Assembly: GCA_951394045.1 (NCBI GenBank)
Contig: OX595992.1
Coordinates: 2,232,001 to 2,296,000, forward strand
Direction of reading: 5' to 3'
Source: Nitzschia sp. DOCU1
Lineage: Eukaryota > Bacillariophyta > Bacillariophyceae > Bacillariales > Bacillariaceae
Length of the DNA: 64,000 nt
Numbering within the stretch: position 1 is the first letter of the stretch; each line of letters starts with the position of its first letter. The notes below the pieces were generated by a model, which was given only the letters and a program-made list of their open reading frames with translations, was not told the DNA's origin and made no database searches. Both the position numbers and the translations under genes were made by a program. Below are positions 32,101 to 41,972 of this stretch, piece after piece.

Positions 32101-33628
32101 GCAGCCATCTGACGAGCCTAGCTCCAAACCAAGTCGGCAGCCATCTGACGAACCTTCGACGCAGCCATCTGACGAGCCTAGCTCCAAACCAAGTCGGCAG
32201 CCATCTGACGAACCTTCGAGGCAGCCATCTGACGAGCCTAGCTCCAAACCAAGTCGGCAGCCATCTGACGAACCTTCGAGGCAGCCATCTGACGAGCCTA
32301 GCTCCAAACCAAGTCGGCAGCCATCTGACGAACCTTCGACGCAGCCATCTAACGTGCCTAGCTCCAAACCAAGTCGGCAGCCATCTGACGAACCTTCGAA
32401 GCAGCCATCTGACGAGCCTAGCTCCAAACCAAGTCGGCAGCCATCTGACGAACCTTCGAAGCAGCCATCTGACGAACCTTCGAAGCAGCCATCTGACGAG
32501 CCTAGCTCCAAACCAAGTCGGCAGCCATCTGACGAACCTTCGAGGCAGCCATCTGACGAGCCTAGCTCCAAACCAAGTCGGCAGCCATCTGACGAGCCTA
32601 GCTCCAAACCAAGTCGGCAGCCATCTGACGAACCTTCGACGCAGCCATCTGACGAGCCTTCGACGCAGCCATCTGACGAGCCTTCGACGCAGCCATCTAA
32701 CGTGCCTAGCTCCAAACCAAGTCGGCAGCCATCTGACGAACCTTCGAAGCAGCCATCTGACGTGCCTAGCTCCAAACCAAGTCGGCAGCCATCTGACGAA
32801 CCTTCGAGGCAGCCATCTGACGAGCCTAGCTCCAAACCAAGTCGGCAGCCATCTGACGAACCTTCGAAGCAGCCATCTGACGAGCCTAGCTCCAAACCAA
32901 GTCGGCAGCCATCAGACGAGCCTAGCTCCAAACCAAGTCGGCAGCCATCTGACGAACCTTCGACGCAGCCATCTAACGTGCCTAGCTCCAAACCAAGTCG
33001 GCAGCCATCTGACGAGCCTAGCTCCAAACCAAGTCGCCAGCCATCTGACGAACCTTCGACGCAGCCATCTAACGTGCCTAGCTCCAAACCAAGTCGGCAG
33101 CCATCTGACGAACCTTCGAAGCAGCCATCTGACGAGCCTAGCTCCAAACCAAGTCGGCAGCCATCTGACGAGCCAACACCAGCTCCTGTCACTCCAACAC
33201 CCGCACCGTTTACTCCAACACCAGCGCCTGTCACTCCAACTCCCGCTCCGGTGACGCCAACACCAGCTCCTGTCACTCCAACACCCGCACCTGTTACTCC
33301 AACGCCAGCGCCTGTCACTCCAACTCCCGCTCCGGTGACGCCAACACCAGCTCCTGCCACTCCAACACCCGCACCAGTGCCCACATCATGCATTAACCCT
33401 GTTACTTGTAATGGTGTGAATCGCTGTTGCACTGGGTTTTACTGTTGCACTGGGTCGTTCTGCCCACCCCCCGGATCAGGCACATGTGCCCAATGCATAG
33501 CCAACGGAGGAGAGTGTCAGACTAATGAACAATGTTGCAGTGGTTTCTGCGCAGGCGGCAGTAAAAAATGTGCCACCAGAAGACTCGAGGAGGACGGCGA
33601 GGACCTTCCGGACTTCATGAAGTGGTAG
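23059..33628 (+). CDS. Giant secreted Pro/Ser-rich repeat protein with knottin-like C-terminus; frame broken by a 10-bp duplication
   Basis: Begins with a signal peptide ([19 protein letters not shown]). A divergent CQH... segment and three near-identical units follow (spacing 267 bp, 89 residues), each with CQQTII(I/V)RRGLRP and a Lys-rich stretch. From about 24208 the protein is an almost unbroken array of [12 protein letters not shown] and PSDEP(S)TQ/RQ/KQ blocks. It then has about nine TPAPVTP repeats (33172-33380) and a final Cys-rich module ([16 protein letters not shown]), and ends [16 protein letters not shown]. The first frame (23059-30564) stops early because CAAACCAAGT is duplicated at about 30541-30550; the rest continues in the next frame to 33628. 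With the duplication ignored the protein would be about 3,500 residues. Likely role: extracellular matrix, cell-wall or adhesive protein, inferred from the signal peptide and composition. Assembly error in the repeat is as likely as true loss. Confidence 0.8.
24208..33171 (+). repeat. [16 protein letters not shown] tandem repeat array
   Basis: About 9 kb of 24- and 36-bp blocks, usually paired into a 60-bp (20-residue) unit. Variants carry Thr, Arg, Lys, Trp or Asn at fixed points, and Asp-Val or Asn-Val for Asp-Glu. Larger internal duplications exist: the rare Trp block at 24911 recurs at 26123, 1,212 bp later, with matching neighbours. Polyampholyte composition, no Cys. Confidence 0.95.
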
Positions 33629-34334
33629 TCATTGCGGTTGCGATGATTGTGAAATTGGAACGCCAAAGGATTTCGCCTCTTCCAGGAAACCAAGACGCCG
33701 GTAGTCTTTGCGGGTGATGAAGATTGTGATGATGCCGGTTGGTCGACGGGCATCATATGTGGGCCAGGAGTAAACCCTAATTTAACCAACTCAACTTTGA
33801 TTTACTCCAAACCCGACGACTTCGGTATCCTTCTTATGACCCAAACAGAAGGCCCCGTTTTCTCCTCGTGATCGCTCGCTGCTCTCCACTACTCTACTAG
33901 AGAGCAGCGCCTGAGGCAATCTCTCTGCCAAGGTAGAAGCATTATAATTGTATAAGGTCCGTCGTCTTTGGAAACAGAAGGAATACTACTTCTGACTTCA
34001 TTTTGTTGGCGGCACTTTCTCATTTTTTGCGTTTTCTCCTCGCGATGGCGCTCGCTGCTCTCCACTCCACTACTCTACTAGAGAGAGCAGCGCCTGAGGC
34101 AGTCTCTCTGCCAAGGTAGAAACATTCTAATAGTAAAAGGTCCGTCGTCTTTGGAAACAAAAGTGGCAAGGGTGGCTGCCGTTCCATGTCTGAAATTGAC
34201 AATGATCGCATGATGACACTTGTATTAGTGCTTTGACCAAAATTACAAACCATACATAATTGTTTCTTAGCTACGACGAGCCGATTCCGAATTCATGGAA
34301 GAATACTGCTTCTGATGGAATCATAAACTCTCTA
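33629..34334. other. Intergenic region with a 125-bp direct duplication
   Basis: 33856-33980 and 34030-34163 are imperfect direct copies (GTTTTCTCCTCG...GTCTTTGGAAACA). Each contains CTCTACTAGAGAG. The rest, between the giant gene and the convergent P450, shows no gene. An open stretch at 33650-33871 is noted under rejected items. Confidence 0.7.
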
Positions 34335-35961
34335 CTACATTCTTCGTGCCATCAGAATGCAGTCTCGCAGTTGCAACGTTGCTCCTGGAAGGGAGAGTAA
34401 GCCTTGCTGTTGGATGGAAAATTCAAACTGCGGCAACAACAAGGTCAACATAGTCTCCATTTCGGCATTTGCCAGCGGCTGGCCAATACAATTACGACTT
34501 CCCAGAGAAAAAGGAAAGAAAGTCTGCCTCATGGCAGAAACGTTGACATTCTCGATCCAGCGAGATGGCTCAAAGTCTTGCGGGTTGGAAAACAAGGCCT
34601 CATCCTGAAACACGGCAGTTTGGGATGGACACACCACGAAATTCTTGGGAATCACGTACTTGCCATCGCGGGTAACATAATCTCTTCCAAGTTGCCTGAA
34701 CCCTGAAAACGTTACGATAGGATGCAACCGCATTATCTCGTCAATGACCGGCTTCAAGCAGTTGTTGTTGGAGGAAGGCGCTGTTGAATTTGCTGTTGTC
34801 GACGCCGATGCCAGCTGTTCCGAGATGAGCCAGGTACGAAGTTTTGTTTGTTCGTCGGGATGCTTGGCAAGCTCGCGCAATGTCAACGCCATGGAGTACC
34901 CAGTTGTATCATGACCTGCAAAGAGAACAATTATGATATCGGAAGCCCTTTCTTGGTCATTATTGTAGTTGGAATTCTTCATGATCAAGTCAATCACTGT
35001 GTGTGGTTCTGGTGACGGATTCTTTTTGTAGTTCTCCATGACTCGAAAGGCAAACTCTTTAAGTCGACGAGCCGCTAGAAACGCTCGTTGACGTTCCGGC
35101 AAGGCCCACGTAAAGAATCGTAGAAAGGGATTAAAGCCATCCTTCATTGTGAATTCGGTCCAAGCCAGATTGATCTCATTGACCAAATCATCACTTTCCT
35201 CCTTGGCGATGATATAGTCCAATGCCGACCGACAAATAATGGATCTAAATCTGTACCATTTCTCGGCCGACATCAAAGGATATTTCGTCTTGTTCTTGTG
35301 CCAGTCGTTCCATAATCCATGCCTCGAACACATCCTTGGACACGGCTTGCATAATTTTGATTCGTTTCGGTGCAAATGCCGGATTCATTCCCTTTCTTCG
35401 ATGGAACCACGAATCGGCATGGCCTGACAGGGTCAAAATACTGACCCCAGAACTAAAGTTATTGGCGACCTGGTACAAAGCGGTGGGTTTGATCGTCGTG
35501 CTGTCCTTGAGAATGGCTCGAGAGTCTTCCGGTTCGGCCACCAAGACTACCATGGGTACACCTGGAACCCATAGGTTGAGGCGAAGAAACTTCTTGTGGT
35601 CTTGAATAGTATGCTTCAGGACAAAGTCTCGGATTCCTATACCATTGGCAAAGGCATCGACCGCCTCGAGTAGTCCCGCCGAACATAAGGGAGGATAGGT
35701 GGGTTGATCATTGTTGTGCTGTCGACTTTTCGAGCTTGCAGTAATATAATAGGTCCCGAGCAACGTTGTGGCGGCGGCCGCCGAAAGTAATATAGCCCAA
35801 GAAGAATGACTGCTGCTGGGACCAGCACTTTTCGTTGCAGGAAGATGAACCATTCTTTCTTTCTCATCCCGGTTTAATACTTCTACGAGCCTATGATTGT
35901 TGTTGTTGTTGCTGCTGCTGCCATTGCAGACTGGCGATGAGAAGCAAAACACACAACTCAA
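34335..35961 (-). pseudogene. Cytochrome P450 monooxygenase with a one-base frameshift
   Basis: Two overlapping minus-strand frames (35961-35245 and 35375-34335) together make one P450 of about 540 residues. The first holds a Ser/Asn-rich N-terminus, a membrane anchor (SSWAILLSAAAATTLLGTYY) and a WFHRRKGMNPAF helix-C motif. The second holds the I-helix AGHDTT, the K-helix ExxR (DEIMR) and the haem loop FSLGSRNCIGQ with its Cys ligand. The enzyme would insert oxygen into a lipophilic substrate at the ER; the substrate cannot be told. The join falls at CAGATTTAG near 35247, where one extra T in a T-run explains the shift: removing it reads REMVQIRSIICRSALDY. All catalytic motifs survive, so this is a recent lesion, a polymorphism or a sequencing error. 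Confidence 0.85.
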
Positions 35962-36398
35962 GTAATAGTGCCCGTGAAGGATCTCCTCCTCTATCTTTTT
36001 TTGCTTTTCTTTTCTCGCCTTCGCGGATGACGAGTCGACTCGTTCGAGTGTCCGTTTTTAGCTGTTGATTGTCTGTGCAAAGGTAGGTAAGTAGGATAGG
36101 TTAGGTAGATAAGGTAGGTAAGGTAGGTAAAATGCGTACGTTGTTAGTCCCTTTTCGTGACACGAAATCTTTGTCAACTTTGGGACCGCGCCAATCAAAA
36201 CTTGAAGCCGACCCTTGCCCGAATGCCATTGAGAACCAAATCATCATCATCGTCAAATTGATGGTCCTTTGCAGACTTAAGTGCAAAAGGTCATACCACC
36301 CTTTCTCTCTCTCTGTAACCATGGCGATGCATCAGGAAGTCTCTTCCTCTGCTGCTGTAATTATGTTCTTGACCCAGTTGAGATGAGGGAGACTTGGA
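35962..36398. other. Upstream region of the P450, with AGGT microsatellite
   Basis: Non-coding. Includes an AGGTAGGTA-type microsatellite at about 36080-36129. No gene seen. Confidence 0.6.
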
Positions 36399-36895
36399 GA
36401 TTCTCCAAAGAGGAGCCCGCATCCAATGATTTCACCTTTCAACTGGTTTTATTGCTTGTGACGATGAAACGTTTGGAAAGATACCGAAACGACGTGACGG
36501 CCTTTGAGGTATTTCGAGGGCGTGGGGTCGCATGGTCCGACGAGATCTATACATTGATACTTCCGTACTTGGTAGGCGACCCCGGGAGTCCAAACCATCT
36601 GAAGCAAGTGCCAACAAGAATCCAGGAATGCATCCAGTCCATGCTAGGAAGAGAATTCATCAACCTTATTCACGAAAGCCAAGAGCGCATTCGGAGCTTG
36701 ATCTACTTGAGGGACACATAGCATTTTTCTCCCGAGCATGCTCCCTTACTAGTCTGCAGCTACATAGGAACTCCACGTCCTCCTGAATATTGGAAGCTTG
36801 TTCAAGATGCCTTTTTCGTGACGCCAGGTGTAAATGACATTCTTCATGAATTCCTTTCGGAAGTCCATGATCCAATGGACGATGAAGAATACTAG
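36399..36895 (+). pseudogene. C-terminal half of a MYND-family protein, decayed
   Basis: Reads on the plus strand as the C-terminal part of the MYND proteins at 39050-42917. The matching landmarks are the MKRLERYRNDV...FRGRG helix, LILPYLVGDPGSPNHL, SLIYLRDT, then EYWKLVQDAFFVTPGVNDIL and an acidic end (DPMDDEEY). A TAG at 36719-36721 interrupts the frame between RDT and the FSPEH motif. The MYND zinc finger and N-terminal half are absent. It is inverted relative to the intact copies. Confidence 0.78.
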
Positions 36896-36981
36896 ACATG
36901 AGAAGCTTCTTCCGAAGAAGCACAGACGGAGACGAAAGAACCACCAGAGATGCGTGTAAGGTTGGGTCTATACATCATTTT

Positions 36982-37386
36982 ATCCAATGGCCTCGTCCGA
37001 ACGGGATACCGGGAAAGCGATGCGGTCGAAAAGGGTACGATTCTATGACCACAAAACACTAGGTCCAATCCATTAAGGGCGCTATGGTAATCTCTCCCTC
37101 TACTAGAAGGGATGGGGACAAGTTACTTATCGTACTAGTAGGGATCTTGGGGTACACAAGTCGAGATTGTTTTCTCAAAAGTAGCCTAGTAGGAACCCCA
37201 TTTTCTCCCAAGCATGCTCCCATGCTAGTCAGTAGGTATCCAGGAGAAGAAACTCCTGAATATTGGCATCTTGCTCAACAAGATGCCTTCCTTTTGACGC
37301 CAGGCGTAAAATACCTTCTTCATGGATTCCTTCCGGAAGACGATTGCCCAACAATCGATCAGCGAAGAACGTTCAATCTATATTGA
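36982..37386 (+). pseudogene. Second decayed MYND-family fragment
   Basis: Begins with TGYRESDAVEKG, the equivalent of MGYRESDTVENG in the intact genes, then a TGA and a change of frame. It resumes with LIVLVGILGYTSRD and TPFSPKHAPMLV...PEYWHLAQQDAFLLTPGV and ends PEDDCPTID. A middle section is missing compared with the intact genes. It is in the same orientation as the fragment at 36399, just downstream of it. Confidence 0.72.
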
Positions 37387-37662
37387 TCGCATCGAATGAT
37401 CGAAGGCTTTCGATCTTAGATTTGCAGTCTCTACAAAATACGTCGCACTTATGAATTCACGCACGCAATCGATCCAATCGACTGCTAATATAGTCCATCG
37501 TTCTCAGTCACGAGCTCGCATCAGTCACTATCACCAAGAATTCCTTTCAACACATCTCACCCGCCGCCATTTCCATTTCCATTGGCCAATCTGCCGACAC
37601 CAAGGTGTCAACCCCACCACGGTCGGCATTATCCTTGGACTTTATCGTTACATTGACTATTC

Positions 37663-38931
37663 ATGGCATTACCCTGTTCCATGATCGCAACAACAACGGC
37701 AACCACAAGCCGACGAGTACGAGGACGGCGTCGTCATCAGGGGCAAAGCTGCTGGACGACGAATTCGGTGCCATGGTCGTGTTTTCTTCTTTTGACCCTG
37801 ACAGCACTGCTGTGGGTCGTCCACGCCGCCGAGAATTCTACTACAAAAGCCTCTCTTGTCTTTCAAGCACAATGCCAACTTGTTTCGGAGCCTTTTTGCA
37901 ATGACCCACAAATCCTTCGAGAATTTCTGGAACAGCCCCATGTTCGGAATTTGCTGTTATCGGCAGGAGGCCAACGGACGTGTCAAGTATTGCCCATTTC
38001 TGTAAAGGATGAATCCTCAAGGATTGTCGGATTATGGAGACAAGCGTGTGAACGATATTATGGCATGGAGGCGTTGCCAGATGTATTGTCAGTGCGGCCA
38101 TTCGGCAATACTGGTCGCACCACGACAAATGATGACGGCGCGGCTGACATTGTCGCTATTGCGACCGAAACAGAGGTCAAGTTTCCAGGATTCAAAACAA
38201 TCAATACGGTTCTCAATGGATGTCGGCACTTTCCTCGTCGGCCGCTAGTTACGTCATTGAAAGGCCCCCATTCAGCAACGACAAGAAATGCCAAACGAGG
38301 ATTCCTCCCTTCATTTGTTGCCGGAGGAGGCGAAAGTCTGGTGGGAGAACACAAGGAAACTCATAACAACAATGACGACGTGGTATACAAATTCTATCTG
38401 ATTGGTGACAAGAAACGATGGGAAGGACCTGCACCAATCGTATGGCTGGTCAAAAGGTTGACTGGGGAACACGACGAAGCTCATGAAACTGGTCCTACAT
38501 CACCTTCCTACCATCCGTCCGAGACACGAGCCGTTTCCAAAGTTTCCATCTATGTTCAAGAGCCCCCCTTGGAGGATAGGAACGAAGAGGATGCTACAAC
38601 AGGCGATGCGAACAAGTCAGAGTCCATGTCAGTCGGCGTTCGTTTGGATATTGATTGTACAGTTCGCGTCGAATTCCCCAAGTTGTTGCTCAAGCTCTTG
38701 CCGGCACCACAATCCAAAGTCGAAGAGAAGGGTACCAACTCGGTACGAAAAGCAATTTTGAACGATGCCACACTGGCAGTAGAAGCGATTCGACAAACGT
38801 GGATCAAAGAACAAGAAGAAAAACGTGAATTGCAGCAGCGATTGCCGCCGCCGGATGCGTCATCTTCCAGACAAGGCACCGGATTTGCTTCCAGGCTTTT
38901 CCGACGGCAGTCCTCCGCCACAACTCCATAG
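37663..38931 (+). CDS. Unrecognised 422-residue protein with an N-terminal hydrophobic segment
   Basis: Starts with a basic, Ser/Thr-rich leader and then a hydrophobic stretch CFLLLTLTALLWVVHAAE (about residues 40-57), ending in a signal-peptidase-like site. It is thus either secreted, membrane-anchored, or targeted through the ER to the plastid. The rest is soluble. It has several Cys in the first 150 residues (QCQLVSEPFC, RTCQVLP, QACERYYG) and a C-terminal beta-like section (VGVRLDIDCTVRVEFP) followed by a helix and a Gln/Glu/Arg-rich tail. I recognise no family. It lies between MYND pseudogene fragments and the intact MYND genes; no introns are evident. Confidence 0.65.
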   Translation: MALPCSMIATTTATTSRRVRGRRRHQGQSCWTTNSVPWSCFLLLTLTALLWVVHAAENSTTKASLVFQAQCQLVSEPFCNDPQILREFLEQPHVRNLLLSAGGQRTCQVLPISVKDESSRIVGLWRQACERYYGMEALPDVLSVRPFGNTGRTTTNDDGAADIVAIATETEVKFPGFKTINTVLNGCRHFPRRPLVTSLKGPHSATTRNAKRGFLPSFVAGGGESLVGEHKETHNNNDDVVYKFYLIGDKKRWEGPAPIVWLVKRLTGEHDEAHETGPTSPSYHPSETRAVSKVSIYVQEPPLEDRNEEDATTGDANKSESMSVGVRLDIDCTVRVEFPKLLLKLLPAPQSKVEEKGTNSVRKAILNDATLAVEAIRQTWIKEQEEKRELQQRLPPPDASSSRQGTGFASRLFRRQSSATTP

Positions 38932-39049
38932 TCAAATACTACTGAAGGATGAAACCTCTCTCATCAAATTGACTGCTTATTCTGCGCGGGACCACATAGA
39001 CTTAACCATAGGAGTTAAATATTACAACCTGCAGAGTCTGCAACTCAAA

Positions 39050-39988
39050 CTACCTGCCTCCGAAATACCTAGATGTGAATTCATGAAGAATATCATTAAC
39101 GCCTGGCGTCGAAAGAAAGGCGGCTTGAAGAAGATGCCAATATTCGGGAGTATCGCTTCCTCCAATCCCAGCGCCCAAATCTAGATAGGCGGGAACATGC
39201 TCGGGAGAAAAGGGGGCTGCATCCCTCAAATGGATCAAGATCCGATGGTCGATTCTGCTAATGGACTGGATGCATCCCTGGATTCTTAGTGGCAACTGAT
39301 CCGGATGGTTTGGATTCCCGGGGACAGCTCGAAATTCTTCAGATGCCTGCACGTCGCTCCGGTATCTGGCTAACCGTTTCATCGCAACTAGCATGCAAAT
39401 CAGTTGAAAGACCACGTCCTCGGATGCGTCCCCCTCCGCGGAGATCGTACAAGACTCCTTTGTCCTATCTGGGCCAAGAACATAATAACATGAGCGTTCC
39501 GAACCGCTCTCGAGGCACCAATCGCGAATGGTGTCCTCGTTTGCGCCCAAGATTCCTATCAGGACCAGTGCCTCATCGTCTTGAAGGAGTCCCGGGATGT
39601 CTGTTTGTTCAAGTTTCATTGATTCTAGCAGATAATACAGTGCTTTGCGGTAATAGAATCTCCCATTTTCGATCGTGTCACTCTCTTTATACCCCATGCG
39701 GACAAGGTGATCAGCCATCAAGGTAAAAACACGATATCTCAAATGCGGTTGACCCACTACCGGAGGGGTATCTGCCTCTCGCCGGACGGAGGCAGTATAT
39801 TTGCAAGCATTTTTATGAACCTTAAAATGCTGTTTCTGACAGGCTTGAGAACAATAGTAGGTCACTTTGCATCGAGAACAAAGAAGCACGTTTTCAATGT
39901 CGCTCCCCCGGCACTGCGTGCAGGTGGGGCGATCGTTCTGTGGCCCGTCGACCAAGGCCTGGACGGATTCGGGAATGTTGAAAGGCAT
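39050..39988 (-). CDS. MYND zinc-finger protein, copy 1
   Basis: 312 residues. The N-terminal MYND finger (about residues 23-62) has the full ligand pattern: CTQC, CSRC, then YYCSQACQ and H...HKNAC. MYND fingers bind Pro-rich peptides and often act in protein complexes. The remaining part is helical and family-specific: GYKESDTIENGRFYYRKALYY, a MKRLARYRSDV block, and EYWHLLQAAFLSTPGVNDILHEF near the end. The C-terminus departs from the other copies (FTSRYFGGR instead of an acidic DDDP tail), which suggests a small rearrangement or an old frameshift. No SET domain is present. The function of this expanded family is unknown. Confidence 0.85.
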   Translation of the reverse strand: MPFNIPESVQALVDGPQNDRPTCTQCRGSDIENVLLCSRCKVTYYCSQACQKQHFKVHKNACKYTASVRREADTPPVVGQPHLRYRVFTLMADHLVRMGYKESDTIENGRFYYRKALYYLLESMKLEQTDIPGLLQDDEALVLIGILGANEDTIRDWCLESGSERSCYYVLGPDRTKESCTISAEGDASEDVVFQLICMLVAMKRLARYRSDVQASEEFRAVPGNPNHPDQLPLRIQGCIQSISRIDHRILIHLRDAAPFSPEHVPAYLDLGAGIGGSDTPEYWHLLQAAFLSTPGVNDILHEFTSRYFGGR

Positions 39989-40687
39989 CCTACTAATCTA
40001 GCTAGCAGAAGTACCAGAAGAACCAGAATAGTCAAACACTTGAATAAGTCCTTTGATATTGCACAAGGCATCACCAAAGCAACCTACAACTGCAACAACG
40101 TCAACGCAATCCAGATGAGCAAAGAAAAGGGCTTTCCGGCCCGCGCGCCGCCATCATCCACTGATGATGTAGCCACGCACACAGTGCAGCCACTTCGTCG
40201 TCGACGACTCGACTCCTTCGAATTCCAATGTTGACTAGGTGGACTTCATCACACCATCCTGACTACATGTTGGTTCGAGTCAGTCGCAGGACCACGCAAC
40301 CACCCCAGCCCCCCCCCATGGCGAAATACTATTATTACTATTATTAAAGCAGCGAAAAGTGCGCGCTATCCATTTAGCAGCTACCTAGACGATTGGAAAG
40401 GAACGATCTCGCCAAATCGCCGAAGCGATTACTCTGTTCCCTTAGGACTGGTATGGTGCGTGCCCCAAGATTCCTCTAGAATAGAAGAAGTTCCTTGCCC
40501 TCATCGTCTAGCGAGAGCTTTTGAAATAGCGTCTTTCATCCAGCAAACATACTACTACTCGTAGCGTTCTGCGGCGCTCATACATAACTCTCTGAATATC
40601 CCATTCGGGCGACGTCATTGGCAAAACGAGTTGGTCTCTGTCCGCTCCGTCTCCTGTATTTTTCTGGAGGGAATGTTTTCGGCATGG
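39989..40687. other. Upstream region of MYND copy 1
   Basis: No gene. The part next to the gene is related to the upstream region of MYND copy 2: both hold GTTCGAGTCAGTCGCAGGA (near 40273 and 41847) and a shared TCCTTTG.TATTGCAC stretch. The promoter was therefore copied with the gene. A short TTATTA microsatellite is near 40330. Confidence 0.6.
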
Positions 40688-41632
40688 CTATTCTTCCTGA
40701 TCGATTGGGTCGTCATCTTCAGGAAGGAATTCATGAAGAATGTCATTTACACCTGGGGTCATGAAGAAAGCATCCTGAACAAGATGCCAATATTCAGATG
40801 GCAATCCTACTACAATGGTACCGTCATCGGCTAGCACGGGAACATGTTCGGAGGAAAAGGGGACTGTATCCCTTAAATGGATCAAACTCCAGATGCCACC
40901 TGGGAAATCTCGAATAGACCGGATGAGTTTCTGGATTCTTGGAACCAACTGATCCAGATGGATTGGCGTCCCGGGGACACCCACCAAGTACGGAAGGATC
41001 GATTCATGGATCTCGTTGGGGAATGTAACTCTGCCTCGAAATTCCTCATATGATATCAAGTCGCTCCGGTATCTTGCCAAGCGTTTCATCGCTGCTAGCA
41101 TTTGCATCAGGTCAAAGGAAAACGGAAGGGATCCGGGCTCTCCCACGAAGATCCAATCTTGAATTGTGTATTCGTTTGCGCCCAAGATTCCCAACAGGAT
41201 CATTATCTTCTCGTCGTCTCCTAGATGAATATATTGGTAGAGCTTAACCAATTCCAGCAGATAATACAGTGCTTTGCGGTAATAGAATCTTCCGTTTTCG
41301 ACCGTATCACTCTCTCGATACCCCATCTTGACGAGATGATTAGCTATTCTGGAGTAAACATGCCCATTAACTTGAGGACCTTGAGGACGTAACGGCATGG
41401 TCTCTTCCTCTCGTCGGAGGGTCGCGACCGTCTTGCAAGCATTTTTGTGAAAAGCGAAATGTTGCTTTTGACAGGCTTGAGAACAATAGTGGGCAACTTG
41501 GCATCGAGAACAACGAAACACCTTTGCAACGCCCCTACCCCGGCATTGAGTGCAGACGGGGCTATCATTCGGTGGCCCCTCGACCACGGCCTGGACGGAT
41601 TCGGGGATGTTGAAAGGCATCCTACTACTCAA
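40688..41632 (-). CDS. MYND zinc-finger protein, copy 2
   Basis: 314 residues, closely similar to copy 3 along its whole length. The MYND finger (about residues 28-67) runs CTQC..CSRC..YYCSQ? with HYCSQACQ and HKNAC ligands in place. Family blocks follow in order: MGYRESDTVENGRFYYRKAL, MKRLARYRSDLISYEEFRG, SILPYLVGVPGTPIHLDQL, SLIHLRDTVPFSSEHVPV, EYWHLVQDAFFMTPGV and an acidic DDDPIDQEE end. A second Met four codons in (MPFNIPES) aligns with the start of copy 1 and may be the real start. The likely role is in protein-protein interaction; localisation is not evident. Confidence 0.87.
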   Translation of the reverse strand: MSSRMPFNIPESVQAVVEGPPNDSPVCTQCRGRGVAKVFRCSRCQVAHYCSQACQKQHFAFHKNACKTVATLRREEETMPLRPQGPQVNGHVYSRIANHLVKMGYRESDTVENGRFYYRKALYYLLELVKLYQYIHLGDDEKIMILLGILGANEYTIQDWIFVGEPGSLPFSFDLMQMLAAMKRLARYRSDLISYEEFRGRVTFPNEIHESILPYLVGVPGTPIHLDQLVPRIQKLIRSIRDFPGGIWSLIHLRDTVPFSSEHVPVLADDGTIVVGLPSEYWHLVQDAFFMTPGVNDILHEFLPEDDDPIDQEE

Positions 41633-41972
41633 GCTACCGAAAGTAAGGAGTAGTCAAACCCTTGAAGAATTCCTTTGGTATTGCACTTGGCATCCCCATA
41701 ACAACAAAAAACAACGCAACTAATAAAAACTTGAACGCAAAATATCCTCTCCTCTGCGCGTCGCAAAATAAAGCCACCGTTTTCGACTCCTTCGAATTGT
41801 TATTTTGACTAGGTGGATTCGATCTAACCATCCGGACTGCATTTTGGTTCGAGTCAGTCGCAGGACAACGCACCGACCCGCCCGCCCCCCGTGGCGGACT
41901 TGTATTATGCGGTGCGTGCCCCAAGATTCCTTCAGGTAGAATAGAAGTTTGGAGGGAATGTTTTTGACATGA
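41633..41972. other. Upstream region of MYND copy 2
   Basis: 340 bp between copies 2 and 3 with no gene. Related to the region upstream of copy 1, as noted there. Confidence 0.55.

Noticed and set aside
24208..33171. Regular short repeats that might suggest a CRISPR array
   Set aside because: There are no unique spacers; the units are coding, contiguous and in frame.
24312..33432. Long antisense open frames (up to about 1,570 codons) and a long plus-strand frame with GSHLTNLRR repeats across the PS-rich array
   Set aside because: They arise because the repeat length is a multiple of three and its codons contain no stops in several frames. The sense frame has the signal peptide and the Cys-rich end, so it is the real one.
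33650..33871. Open stretch after the giant gene encoding a DCDDAGWSTGIICGPG-like segment
   Set aside because: It is in the same frame but lies after three stops. Testing a GT-AG intron from 33625 to 33685 gave a frame ending within a few codons, so it cannot be attached to the gene.
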